DNA of 64,000 nucleotides from Hypholoma sublateritium FD-334 SS-4. Its lineage: Eukaryota > Basidiomycota > Agaricomycetes > Agaricales > Strophariaceae. Shown here in pieces: positions 10,851 through 22,440 of the stretch. The stretch is taken from contig KN817568.1 of the NCBI GenBank assembly GCA_000827495.1, positions 16,704-80,703 of the forward strand, given 5' to 3'. The translations under genes and the position numbers were made by a program. A model generated the notes under the pieces. It did no database searches, was not told the DNA's origin, and saw nothing but the letters and a program-made list of their open reading frames with translations. The stretch's first letter is position 1. The number at the start of each line of letters is the position of its first letter.

Positions 10851-12490
10851 CTGCTAGGTGTTGGAACCGTCGTTGATCATGAAATGGATTGATTTAGAAG
10901 CAGTTTCAACTAAGGAAGTTCGAGATGCACGCTGCCTCGCTGCGAAAGGCTGGCTCCCATGTGATGGGCTACGCACTGGTCAACCAACGCTTCAAGTCAA
11001 AGATAGAATAATATTAGATACATATGTGCGTCGAAATGCAAGGCAATCGAACTTTGTGAGAATTCGGACTTGACGACGCCCGGAGGCCGGGGCCAAATGA
11101 TCCGGGCCGGGACCGCCGGAGGCGCTGACGCGAACGCGTGTTGAAAACGTTGAAACGTTGATTCCAACACCACCACTGAACGCATTCAAGCAAACGCAGA
11201 GGCAAGCAACCCGGGCGCGCTATTGAAGAAGACACGCATTATAGTGGTACACACAACGATCCTTGGTCATCTGGAGTGATATGCATGCCCGTTGTACGTC
11301 CCATCCTGTTCCGCCGTTTCGCTGATACTTAATCTAAGATCGTATGTAGCGGTCTGGTCGTGATATCTACGCACTGCGGTGTCTGCATCACCATGTAGCA
11401 TCGTACGTACTCCGATTTCTCCGCTGCCATTCGTTCTCGCTGTGCGCAGTAACCACCTACATCATACGCGACATGCCTTGCATTTTCCCAGCTTCTCCTC
11501 GGCCCCATGCTTTGACCCGCACCTGCTCGCATCGCCTCCTCCCCGTTCAAGGGCCTCTCGTTCACCGCCGTGCTCCGTTATTTTCTCCTCCAGATGCCCC
11601 TCTCCGTTCGCTGTCCCTACTCACATCGTCCGGCATGTCCACATCTGCCTGACTGAACGAGTTCTGTGGGCCGTTTGTTCAACGGGCTCTGTGGACCTTT
11701 ATTCGCGCCTCCTGCATCCATCGTCCTGAACGAATAGAACTATCTAGCACTCCCAGAATTCTCTCCTGCTTCTTCTCAGCCCCCCCACGCGCCAATCTCA
11801 CCTGCTTGCACCGTCTCCTCGCCGTTCAAGAGTGTCTCCCTCAGCGCCGCGCTACGTGTTTCCTTCCTCCGGGTGCGCCTCCACCCCTGTGTCCCTGCAC
11901 ACGACGTTCGGCATGTCCACCCCGTTTGATTGCAGCGCTCTATGGGCCGTTCATTCAGACCGTCTGCATCCGGAACCTCCATTCCATCCCGCCTGCACAG
12001 AACTCTCCTGTCTGCGAAGCAGATTTTGCTGCTCACGGGTGGCGTCACCTTCGTCGCCTTACGTTGCTCGACCTGTGGGCGCGCGGAACGCCTCTCTGAT
12101 GTGCAAGCTGTGCTTGCGGGGCGTCCTACTGACGTCGTCGGTTCTCTGAGCGGTATACGTCGGGATCACCGTCGCCGTGCATCGAAGTGAATGACGCTAT
12201 TCGGTCCAAGCGGCGAACTTATATCCATTGATGACCCTACCCACAGTGGGAATGCGTCTTGGGCCGGGAATCTTGCATATAGAGAAGAGCGTTGCATAGT
12301 TCCGCCGAGGACGCGTCCACTTTTGGATTTTCAAATACGATAATGTTCAGTACGTCTGTCACCTCACCATTCTCACCGATGTTCACCGGGTCTCAGGTAT
12401 ACTTTCCACTTTTTTTGCGCCCGTCCATGCAGATACAAATGACAAGAAACAAATAATACATACGGCCGTCCGTACTCCCGCGACTTCTGG
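10851..12490 (+). repeat. NACHT-less duplication unit (flank plus gene 5' fragment)
   Basis: The unit starts with the AAGGCAATCGAACTTTGTGAG block (about 11040) and the CAAACGCAGAGGCAAGC block (about 11195). It continues through the TCGTACGT leader (about 11400) into two successive copies of the gene-fragment motif (TTCAAGGGCCTCTCGTTCA at about 11546, and a shorter version at about 11822, each followed by an ACG(T/A)C-GGCATGTCCAC block). It ends in a tail at 12060-12490. Most of the same order recurs at 15690-17120. There is no intact frame. Confidence 0.65.
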
Positions 12491-13970
12491 TGCGTATCAT
12501 ATCGCCCCAGAGCTTGCTCGAACGCCAAGTGCCGTGCTGCCATTCCCCTCGTCACATACATTCGACAGATGTATCCTCGTCCGCGCGCGCGTCCTCGCCG
12601 ACATCGAAATAACCGCGGATGCACCCACGTCCCAGTGCATCCATATGGCTCACCCCAGGTGTGGTACGGCTCATGGGCCTGCGCAGCCGCGCGCGCGGAG
12701 AGATTAGCGTGACGCAGAGAAGACGACTCGTCTCACGCGCATGAGCGAAAGGACGTCGCGCTCGATGCAGAGCGGAGCACGTGGACGTGGCGTTGGCGAT
12801 GGCGGCCAAATGCGGGCCGGCCCCTGAGGCTCTTACGTGACGCGTGTCTTGATGGGTTGACCCAATACCACCAACGAACGCGCGATAGCAAACACGGAGG
12901 CAGGTAACCCTGGCGGGCTATCGATGAAGATACGCATTCTGCGCTATTGGTCATTTGGGGTGACGTGTATGCCCTTTGTACAAATTGTATGTCCCATTCC
13001 GTTCCGCCGTTTCGCTGATATTCTAAGATCGCATCAGGATCGTATGGAGGCGTCTGATCGCGATATCGACGCCCTGCGGTGTCTGCATCACTGAATTCGA
13101 ATTTCGTACGTGCTTCGCTTTCTCTGTTACCGCTCGTCCTCACTGCGCACGGTAGCAGGCTACACCTATCCTTGTCATGCATTGTGACACTTTCCCTCAG
13201 CCCCACGCCACGCCCTCCCCTACTCGCACCACCTGCTCGCCGTCAAGGGCCTCACGCTCAGTGCTGCGCCGTCTGTCCGGCCGTGACCCGGCATGTCCAC
13301 CCCGCCTGGCAGAGCAGGCACTGCGGGTCCAGCTCTGCCGCTCTCCGCCCGCTCGCGCCGTCCCAAGGCCTCAAGGCCCCTCTTTCAGCGTCGTTCCCCG
13401 TCTGTTCTTCCTGTGAACTCAAATCTCCACCGCCTGTCCCCACCCACGACCACAGGCACGACCACACCGTCCTGAACAAACAGCACTCTCTTGTCTGCGA
13501 GATTGAAATCGCTCCCCGTAGTCCTCAATCGTACGGATGCACATGCTTTGGCGTCGGCGTCGCCTGCGCTTGCTCTCGCGGCTCGACCTGCGGACACGAA
13601 TAAAACGTTCCTGATGCGCAGGATGTGCCCGGGAGCGCCTCATGGACCTTGTTTTGTGCTGAACGGGCGTAGCGGGGATTACCATCGCGCGCGACCTCCC
13701 AGCCGACCGAGGCAGCGAACTAATCCCCTCTGCTAGACACCTACAACACCGCGAATTCCGTGAATCTGGCATACACTATATAGCTAGGAGGAGCTTTTCG
13801 CATTTCCGCCGAGGACACGTCCACGTCTCGATTTTCAACTACAAAGACATTCAGTACGTCTATTACTTCACCGTTCCCGCCGGTGCTCACCGAGTTTCAG
13901 GCAACACTATCCAACTATTTACGCTTGACCATGCTGATATAAATGACAGGAAATGAACAATATGTGCGGT
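12491..13970 (+). repeat. Third, more diverged unit fragment
   Basis: 12491-12820 holds nothing I recognise. From about 12840 the same series reappears: TTGACCCAATACCACCAACGAACG, an AACACGGAGGCAGGTAACCC block, CGTTCCGCCGTTTCGCTGATATTC near 13005, a TTTCGTACGTGCTTCGC leader near 13105, then CCGTCAAGGGCCTC gene-fragment motifs at 13240-13480 and a tail with CAGTACGTCTATTACTTCACC. Frames are not conserved between copies. Confidence 0.55.
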
Positions 13971-14564
13971 CGTCCGTCCCGCAGACGACGCCCCGCACTT
14001 CTGCCCCCCGCACGGCGAACAGGTTCTATGGGCCGCTTACTCACGTCGCCACTCCGTCTGAATGAATAGCACTCTCCATGCCAAACGATCTCCCCCGCCT
14101 TTCCGAACTACGCATTCATGAGTGCCTACGACATTTCATCACTACGACTGCAACGCCATGCCCATTTACACTGAAACGTCCTCGTATGTGTTTTCCATGT
14201 CTCCTTCACGGGTGCGCGCTATGTTGATGCTCATATATGTACAGTACATTAGTCCTTGTCGGGCCTGTGCGGCGCCGCAAATTGGTATCCGCTTATACGC
14301 TAATCGTCTTTCTGTCCTGATCTTTTGATGGTGCGTACATATCCTTCATCAGGTCATCTGCGCCAAAATATGCTTACTTGGTGCACAGTCCTGCAGACAT
14401 CGTGTGAACGCGTGGATCAGTGGCTAATTATAGACACGAACATATCCCTTCCGTCAGTTCTGGGCATTTCCGTGAGCGGTCGTTGGGTGTGGAAAACAGG
14501 ATACATGGACGAATTTGTACAATATCACGCTGCAATAAGACAAATCCTTGGCAGTGAGAACGAC
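13971..14564 (+). promoter_or_regulatory. Orphan NACHT upstream region, gene lost
   Basis: The block at about 14450-14560 (GGTCGTTGGGTGTGGAAAACAG ... TATCACGCTGCAATAAGACAAATCC ... CAGTGAGAACG) matches the region 150-250 bases before the ATG of copies B and D (GATCATTGGGTGTGCAAAACAG ... CAGTGAGAAG). No NACHT codons follow. About 14365-14400 (TTACTTGGTGCACAGTCC) matches the region upstream of copy C. This is a promoter remnant left after deletion of its gene. Confidence 0.6.
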
Positions 14565-17120
14565 CGCCTCCTCGCCGTTCAAGGGCCTCTCGTTCAGCGA
14601 TATTCAAACGTGGGAAGGTAAACCAGCGTGCCGGTCGCCTAGAGCAAGTAGCTAGCCTGAATGCTCAATGTAAAGCACGCAGAAGCGCGCGTGCGGTTTG
14701 CGAATCGACCAGATGTTCCTCCCCTGGGGCATGTGCTGCTAGGGCAATCGATACACCGCAGTGCGCGACCCATGTGATGACTCGTGTTTGGTGGATTTGC
14801 ACGCTGCTGAGGATCTGTTCTGGAGGCAAGTAGATCGCTGAGATCTAAGAGACGACATGCCGTACTGGCGCTGTGGGTGCGCGGCGTCGTCGAGGGGCCG
14901 AATCGTATGCGCGAGCGTCCATTGTGTACTATGTCGGTGGTCTTGGGAAAGCAAGACAAAGGTTCGGAAGGCGTCTTTCCTGTGAGCGTCTTGCCTGTGA
15001 CGTATGTGCAAGTTGGTGAGAAGATCGGCAGAAACGAGCCTCATGGGAAGGATTTTCCATGACGAAGACTGTGTTGTCCGTGCGCCTTGTAACGCTCCGC
15101 ACCTGGAGAACAACGAGCGGTCGGCGTTGTAATCATTGAGGTGCACCCAAGGTGCAAGGGAGCCGGGAGACGGCGGGCGAAAGGTAGCATCGTGCAGGCG
15201 AGGAGAAAATATATGGACCATTTTCGAGGCAGAACACTGCGCAGGGCCTGCCGAAACTAGCTGAATGTGTGTGCCCTGGGCCGCTGCTCCCCGATGGCTG
15301 GGATGTGGATAGGTATGTGTATTTTAGTGCGCAGCTATTCATACACTCATACGAAGGACGCGCGCAAGTGAGCGCACGGCCTGGGAAGCTGTCTATGTAT
15401 CTGAAATTGGTGTGGTGAATGGCGCACCGTGCGTTCGCAGTGCGTTAACCAGAGAGCAAAGGGCGCGCGCGGCTCCGTCAAGCGGGCGGATTGTATGTGC
15501 CGGCGTCTATCGCGCACTCGACCTCGAGTAGGGCGTGTTCGATAATCCCTTCGAAATAAAGTTCGTGAAAGAAATTTTATACGAGAGCTCCAAAAAAAAT
15601 CCTCTTCCCTTCATGTCCCTCGTAAGTTTTGGTGCTTGCGGAAACTCGAGCGGTCGGCGTGGTGTTTATCAAAATGCGCGCTGCCCCGCTGCGAAGTCAC
15701 GCCATTCCCCCTTGCATCCGGGTGTAATGCGTGCGATAGCTCACCCATCGCTTCAAGTTAAATGTATGTGTCAAAGGAAAGGCAATCGCGCCTGGTGAGA
15801 GGAATGAGCGACGCAAGAGCGACGCCGGAACTTGCCGGGCCTGAATGTGGCGGACCGATTCGCCGGAGGGCGTGTGTAAACGGGTCACGAAAAGCGCTGT
15901 TGACCCAATACCACCACCAAACGCATTCAATCAAACGCGGAGGCAGGCAACCCGGGCGCGCTGTCGATGAAGATACGCGCCATTGCGATACATACTCCCC
16001 AACTTGGTCGTCTAAATCTGGGGCGACGTGGATAATGCCCCTGGTACGTCCACTGTCCCATCCTGTTCGGCCGTTTCGCTGATATCCAAAAATCGTATCA
16101 AGATCGCATATAGGCGTCGGGTCGGGATATTCATGCACTGCGGTGTCTGCATTGTTCGCATCGTACGTACTTCGTCTTCTCCGCTTCCGCTCGTCCTCAC
16201 TGTCCACAGTAACGTTCTGCGCCGTGCTCCATCTGTCTATCCAAGTTCTTCTGGACGCCCGTCTCCTCACCCACGTCCCTGCGACGTCCGGCACCCCCAA
16301 CCCCGCCTGGCTAAATAGGCTCTGGTCCGTTTACTCACGCCACCTGCATCCGCCACTTCCACTCCGCCCTCAACAAACAGAATTCTCTACGTCCTACATT
16401 CTCTCCCGCTTCTACTTGGCCCCCCGCGCCGCTCCCACCGGCTCCCTCCTGTCTCAAGGCCTCTCGTTCAGCGCTGCGCTACGTGTTCATTTCTTCCGGA
16501 CGCCCGTCTCCACTCCCGTACCTCCGCCCCCGCGTCTCCGCCCACGACCTTTAGCATGTTCTCCGAGGCTGGCTGAAGGGCTTCATGGGCCGTTCATCTA
16601 CACTGCCTGCATCCGGAACCTCCACTCCATCCTGCCTGCATGGAACTCTCCTGTCTGCGGGGCGGATCTCGCTGCTCACGGTTGGCGTCACCTTCGTCAG
16701 CTCTAGTTGCTCGACCTGTGGGCGCGTGGCACGCCATTCTGATGTGCAAGCTGTGCTTGCGGGGAGTCCTACTGACTTCGTCGGTCCTCTGAGCGGTATA
16801 CGTCGAGATCACCGTCGCCGTGCATCGAAGTGAACGGCGCTATCCGGTCCAAGCGGCCAAGCGGCTAACTTATCTCTATAAAGGGAATGCGTCTTGGGCC
16901 AGGAATCTTGCATATAGAGAAGAACATTGCATAGTTCCGCCGAGGACGCGTCCACTTCTGGATTTTCAAATACAAAGATGTACAGTACGTCGATTACTTC
17001 ATCATTCTCACTGATGTTCACCCGGTCTCAGGTATACTTTCCACTTTTTTTGCGCCCGTCCATGCAGATACAAACGACAAGACACGAATAATACATACCG
17101 CCGTCCGTACTCCCGCGACT
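14565..17120 (+). repeat. NACHT-less duplication unit 3
   Basis: The stretch 14565-14605 is a short piece of the gene-fragment motif (CTCGCCGTTCAAGGGCCTC). It then jumps to NACHT downstream flank matching unit A from about 1640: GCGCGTGCGGTTTGCGAATC and CTCGTGTTTGGTGGAT at 14685-14810. The unit carries on through the GAACAACGAGCGGTCGGCG block (15110), the AAACGCGGAGGCAGG block (15930), the TCGTACGTACTTCG leader (16160), two gene-fragment motifs (16230-16560) and a tail at 16690-17120 nearly matching 12060-12490. 15180-15690 contains an unrecognised insertion-like stretch. Confidence 0.65.
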
Positions 17121-18359
17121 GCTGTTCGCCTTTGCGCAAGATATATCGAGCACTCCGAGCGAGGAACATCTGTGTGCCGCTGAACTGCAGGGCAGTCGAC
17201 GGCCGCGATGATACATCCTTGGAAAGTCGCAGCGCCGTAATCGAGGGACCGCGCCAGGTGATGCGTGGTTGAACCTCGCGGTGATCCCGCGACCATACAC
17301 CTCTCGCTTTCAAGGTCGGATGTGTATCTGGACTAGGTGTCACAGACGGTTGAACCACACGGAGGATGAACTGCCATACAATTTCATGTTAAACGTGTAT
17401 CTGGGTTACTTCTACGAGCCGATCTCGGAGCGTGGTGAGTGCTGAGTGCTAACTCCCGTAACTACCGCATCAATTAAACCGCCCGGTATTATTCGCAGAC
17501 ATCGTCGACCGATCGCGCAGCGAACCATACATGAGCGTCTGGCCGACCCCGTATGTATCTAATTCCTATGTGGCACATTTGCATATGCATTTCGCTGATC
17601 AACGCTCGTGGAGTACGTTCTTGTTGATACATTTGTGTTCGAGACTCTGCGACGCTGTAAATTAGTGTCCGTTGGATTTATCTGATAATTTACCTTGCCA
17701 TTTCTCCGCGTTCTTCTTTTGCTGGCGCATGCGCCTCGCGAGACGTAGGCATCGCCGCCCCGTCGGTTCCCAGCCTTTGAAGAAGTCGGCTCACAGCCCT
17801 TGAAGGCACTGCGATGCTATGCCACAGCCACGATATGTGGGTATACGGCGTCTTTGTCGAGTGTGCACACCTGTGAGTAAATATAGATTACCTCCCTCTC
17901 TCGGCCATGCTGTGCTACACTTGTTGTGCAGCGTTCGTTCCGTGTCTTTCGCTCCCACACCGCTGTCCGTGTTAGCGTCTGGGTAGCACTTCTAGTCCAG
18001 TGGGGGACTTCTCTTCGAGATACAGTCTCCACGGAAAGAGTCCGAATATCCGCTCATGTCCTTGTACTAAACTCAGAACGTCTTGTGTTGTTCTCTCCCT
18101 TCTTGATGGGAACGCTATCTATATCTGTCAGTGATCATTGGGTGTGCAAAACAGAGTCATATCGCGCGACAAAATTACAAGCAATTGACAGTGAGAAGAT
18201 AAACGGAATTAGATTTTGACCGGGATGCGCACACGCAGGGCACGGGCAATGCATAGCTTGTCTGCCTCGTGCATCTGTTCAACTGTCACCCGCCTTCCGC
18301 TCCTTCTTCGTAACCAACCACCACCACTAGAAGGCTATTTCTCTATCTCTATAGCTCGC
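17121..18359 (+). promoter_or_regulatory. Upstream region of NACHT copy B
   Basis: No gene seen. From about 17760 to the ATG this matches the region upstream of copy D (46040 down to 45349): TTCCGTGTCTTTCGCTCCCAC, TTAGCGTCTGGGTA, CTAGTCCAGTGG, TTCTCTCCCTTCTT, and AAAATTACAAGCAATTGACAG about 190 bases before the ATG. In D the last block is preceded by TATAAAA; in B the matching bases read GACAAAA, so the candidate TATA box is altered in B. Confidence 0.55.
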
Positions 18360-20421
18360 ATGCAACAAACAGGGGGAGTATTCCAGGCAGGACCCAACGG
18401 CAACTTCCTTTTTCACGGCGGCCAATTTGTGCAGAACAACGCTGCTCAACCCGTTCACAACTGCTACGACGCTGATAGTGCGCTCTGCTTTTTTATTCCC
18501 CCTTCGCATAAATCTAACGGTGATATTCCAATCCAGAGGACGGCTTCAAGCACCTACAAGCCCACGTCGCTCCCACTGCATACGCATCTCAGCAGGACGG
18601 CGACGCGCCCAAATGTCACCCAAATACCCGCACGGCGATCTTGAAGGCGGTCATGGATTGGGTTCTTCTCGCCACTACGGGAATTCAGTGGATATTATGG
18701 ATTAATGGCGCTGCCGGCGCGGGTAAATCCGCTATAGCTCGTTCGGTCGTCGCTCTGTGCCTCAAACAACGGATTGTTATTGCTCGCTTCTTCTTCTTCC
18801 GCACGGATTCCACACGTAACAACACGAAACCCGTCGTTGCCACTCTTGCTTACCAGCTCATAAAATCGATACCCGCTCTCGACTCTATAATATCCCCAAT
18901 CATACAGTCTGACCCGCTCATTTTCCATGAATCACTTGAAACACAACTTGAAGTTCTCATCTTCGAACCGCTACGACAGCTGCACAAGGAGTCGCCAATT
19001 GAGAAACCGATTGTCTTCCTACTAGATGGTGTAGACGAATGCGATGGACACGTAAATCAGGCCAATGTCATTGACACTATCGCCAAATTCGTCGCGGAAA
19101 AAGCAGTGCCGCTAATCGTGGTATTCTCCAGTCGAACAGAACTACAGCTCCAAATGGCTTTTAATTCTCCGAGGGTTGACAGCATTCTTCGACGACTACC
19201 TCTTGATACTGACTACCGCGCGGGTGAGGATATTCGGCTATTCCTCGACGATTCCTTCGCCAAAATCAAAACCACTCATCCATTTAAATCCTCAATGGTC
19301 CCTGAGTGGCCTGCACCATCGCTTGTCCAGGAGATCGTTGATAAATCATCCAATCAATTCATCTATGCATCTGTTGTCGTCAAATTCATATCCTCCCCAC
19401 GCCTCCACCCTGTTCAACAGCTTGACATTGTATGCGGGCTGCGGCCTGCTGGGGAATTGACGCCTTTTGCTCAACTGGATGCCCTCTATCGGCATATATT
19501 TTCAGAAGTACATGATATTACTCATGTTACTGCAATCCTGGCAGTAGTTATATTGAGCAAATTTTTGTACAGAGGTCATATCTGTGCCATGCTAGATATT
19601 GCGGACAACGACATTACTGTCGCACTAGCGGACTTGACATCAGTTGTCTCAGATGCTGGAGTTCAAATATCCTTTCTACATGCTTCGCTCCCTGATTTCC
19701 TTCTGGACCAATCGCGTGCGCAGCAGTACTATATTGACAAGGGTGTCTGGTGTGAGCGGTTTGCAGTAAAATGTCTGAGCGAAGGGATGTATAGTGAGTT
19801 GCTTCTTCTGTTAACATACCTAAACAGCCTTATAATATATATGTGAAGTTCCCGGTGTGTTTCACAGATTTCTTAGTCAGGCCAGACGCACTCCTCAATT
19901 GCGTGAGGCAGTTTTCGCATTTGACCTGTCCATTATTTGGGACGGCACCAATGCAAGGGACATCATTACCTATATAGACATTGTTCACAATATGGTGAGC
20001 TATTTAACAATGCATTTTCCATCCCACAAGCTCAATTTACCACTGTTAGGATTTTGGCGATGGAGGAGAGGTGTATCGCCACCAGCTCAACTTGGCTGTC
20101 CGTCTTATGGATAAGGAATACCCAGATGACATGAACCTTTTGCAAGAGAGCTATGATATTACAGGGATCCTGGATAAGATAGCAGAGGAAAAAGCGGCGG
20201 CCAGCAAGAGGACTGAACTTACAGTCGAGGAGAACTCGGGTGGGGTACAAGAGATAACAGGAGTCGTGGATATAAATCCAGAGGAAATATCGGCGACAAG
20301 GGAAGTGACCGAGCTCCCGGTTGAAGAGGACACACCACCGGAGATGGTGAATAGCCCAAGGAAGGCTTCGTTATGGGTTCACTCCAAAGCTCGTGTAGCG
20401 CGGATTTTCAAAAAACAGTAA
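18360..20421 (+). CDS. NACHT NTPase (NLR-like), copy B
   Basis: Exons 18360..18477, 18537..19793, 19849..19994 and 20050..20421 join in phase (1, 1, 0) and encode 630 residues. Exon 1 carries a Gly/Asn/Phe motif (GNFLFHGGQFVQNN) and ends at NCYDAD. Exon 2 starts with DGFKHLQAHVAPTAYAS and the Cys-His-Pro-Asn-Thr-Arg linker, followed by the NACHT domain: Walker A GAAGAGKS at about 97-104, FFFFRTDS, Walker B IVFLLDGVDEC at about 198-208, a VFSSR sensor, and a winged-helix-like region (FLHASLPDFLLDQSRAQQYY). There are no WD40, ankyrin or TPR repeats. Exon 4 ends in the basic tail KASLWVHSKARVARIFKKQ and is about 115 bases longer than in D, with an apparent internal duplication. The start is chosen because the same ATG and ~118-base exon recur in most paralogues. 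The family is known as STAND-type signal-transducing ATPases, acting in fungal self/non-self recognition and programmed cell death; the ligand and partner here are unknown. Confidence 0.87.
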
Positions 20422-22440
20422 TATACACGGATTTGTACTATGCGACTTTTTACATATGCATTGCTTTACGTGTTGTCTTCTAACTGTGATTTAAAATACC
20501 TTGCATCGTGGAAGGGTATACCACGGCGAAAACACACGCCGGCGTGCGCAGAAGGCACCCCGTAGCAATGGTTTGCCTGAAATAAGCATAGCGGCCACTG
20601 GCGCCCCAACGGCGTGTTAACGGGGATGCGCGTGACGGTGGAGAGCGAATGCGCGCTTGGAAGCGCTAACCCGCCAAAGGCACGCATACTGCAGACGGTG
20701 CGCGCGCCGAAAAAACGTTGTTTGAATCCTGCTTCACATTCGCTGGGCCGGCGAAGAGCAGCCGCGCGCTCGCAGACGCGCTGCGGGAACGCGCGAAGCG
20801 ACGATGCGGCGTGGTCCGCTGTCCCCAGCGACTGCAAAATAGGCATAACACACATGCGCAGGCGCGGAGACGCGCACGCAGCACGGATGCGGGATGTGCG
20901 AGCGCAGGAGGGGTGTCCTAGGCAGCGTTTTGACGGAGGACACGTGGCGCTGCGAAGTGGGCCGGACGTGCTGACTTCTAGAAGGCACGCATGTAGCAGG
21001 TGGGCGGGCGGTCGCTGACACAATGACGCTGGCCCTCATCCAAACGTTCGCTGGGCCGGCGAAGAGCGGGTGCGCGCTCGTAGACGCGCTGCGGAAGGCG
21101 CGCAGCGACAATGCGTTGTGGTCTCCAGCAACAGTGACAAAAGCAGAGCGGGCGGCGCGCGGGCGCGGGGGAGACACGCACGCACGGAGCATCGAGGCGA
21201 GGCAATCATGACGGGGGGGGGGGGGGGGGCGAAGCAGCGCGCGGGCGGTATCAGACAGGTGTGGAGTATCTCGACGAGAGGAGGCAGGTAGTAGACTGGC
21301 GACCAGCCGGAACCGGTCTACGGAGGGCTGGAGGAGTTCCTGCGCTGGGCCGCCGGCGTAGTCGGCGATGCGCGTGGTCATTGGTGGATATCATGTCGTG
21401 CGAGGGTCGTGTGCTGGGCTCGTGTGTGATGGCCGTGTGTGCTGGCGCATGTACCCGTAGTGCGCAGGAGTTGCGGTGGAATGCAAGGAGACCGCAGAGC
21501 GACGGCACGCCGTGTACAGGTATGAGGGCAGCGTTTACGTGCGTCGTCGAGCGGTGGGGTCGTGTACGGGAGCGCCGTCGTGCAGCCGCTGGCATGCTCG
21601 GTGGGATGTGCATGTAGGTGTACTGCAATGCGCGGGTCGTGTGCCGGGTTCGTGTGCGGTAGCAGACTGGAGAGGGAGGACACGCCATGCGGGCGTGCGC
21701 ATGTATGAGCAAAGCGTTTGGGTACCGCGTGCGTCGTCGAGCAGTCGGATTACTTACGAGAGCGCCGTCGTGCATTTCATAGTTGGTGAACTTGGTGGGT
21801 GGGCATCTGACCGGTGTGAGCGAGGATCGCAGCAGGCGTTCTCGTGCTATAGTTAGCGTAGCAGCGTGTTCTGCCTGTGACGTATGGGCAGGTTGGTGAG
21901 AAGAGATCGTCGTCCAATTTCAGCGGTAGAAACGCGGTTCGCGGGAAGGGTTTTCCACGGTGATGAGTGTTGTCCGTGAGCCTCGTAAGAATCCGCACCT
22001 GGAGACGACGAGCGGTGGGCGTTGTATTCATTGAGGTGCACCGTGCATGCTGCCTCGCTGCGGAGCCATACGCTTCGCATGTGCGTGCACGTCTGGCCCC
22101 GGGTGTGACGTGCTGTGCACTATTTCCACCAACGCCGCACGTCGTACACAGCAGAGTGAAATTGACGAGCGAGGTATTCGCACCTTGTGAGAGGAGTGCG
22201 TCGAATCAACGTCGAATGCGGCAAACACGACCCGAAGACGCGCACGTGACGAACACATGTTAGACGGATGATCCCCAAAAAGCGCTGTTGACCCAGCACC
22301 GTCGACGAACGCACTCAGCTATGTATAAACGCGGAGGGAGGTACCTCGGGGACGGGTTGGATGCGGAGGGGGCGTTATCGATGAAGACACGCCTTATCGG
22401 GGTGCGCAGACTGTCTTCCTCTATCCCCTTTCGCTGCTGT
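20422..22440 (+). repeat. NACHT B downstream flank (arm of inverted duplication with D)
   Basis: This flank matches the reverse complement of about 43420-41650, often word for word: GCGCGTGACGGTGGAGAGCGAAT, CGCTGGGCCGGCGAAGAGC, the GCAGTCGGATTACTTACG block, CATTTCATAGTTGGTGAACTT, TTTCAGCGGTAGAAACGCGG, CGAGGTATTCGCACCTTGTGAG and TATAAACGCGGAGGGAGGTACC. It contains internal near-repeats of a CTGGGCCGGCGAAGAGC unit (about 20740 and 21050) and a run of 17 G at 21213-21229. I found no conserved reading frame between the two arms. Confidence 0.75.

Noticed and set aside
16143..16706. 187-codon frame with repeated residue patterns
   Set aside because: The repetition comes from the tandem gene-fragment motif; other arrays read it in other frames with stops.
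20466..21381. Frames of 134-215 codons on both strands in the B flank
   Set aside because: They cover GC-rich repeat sequence; the homologous D flank has different frames and lengths.
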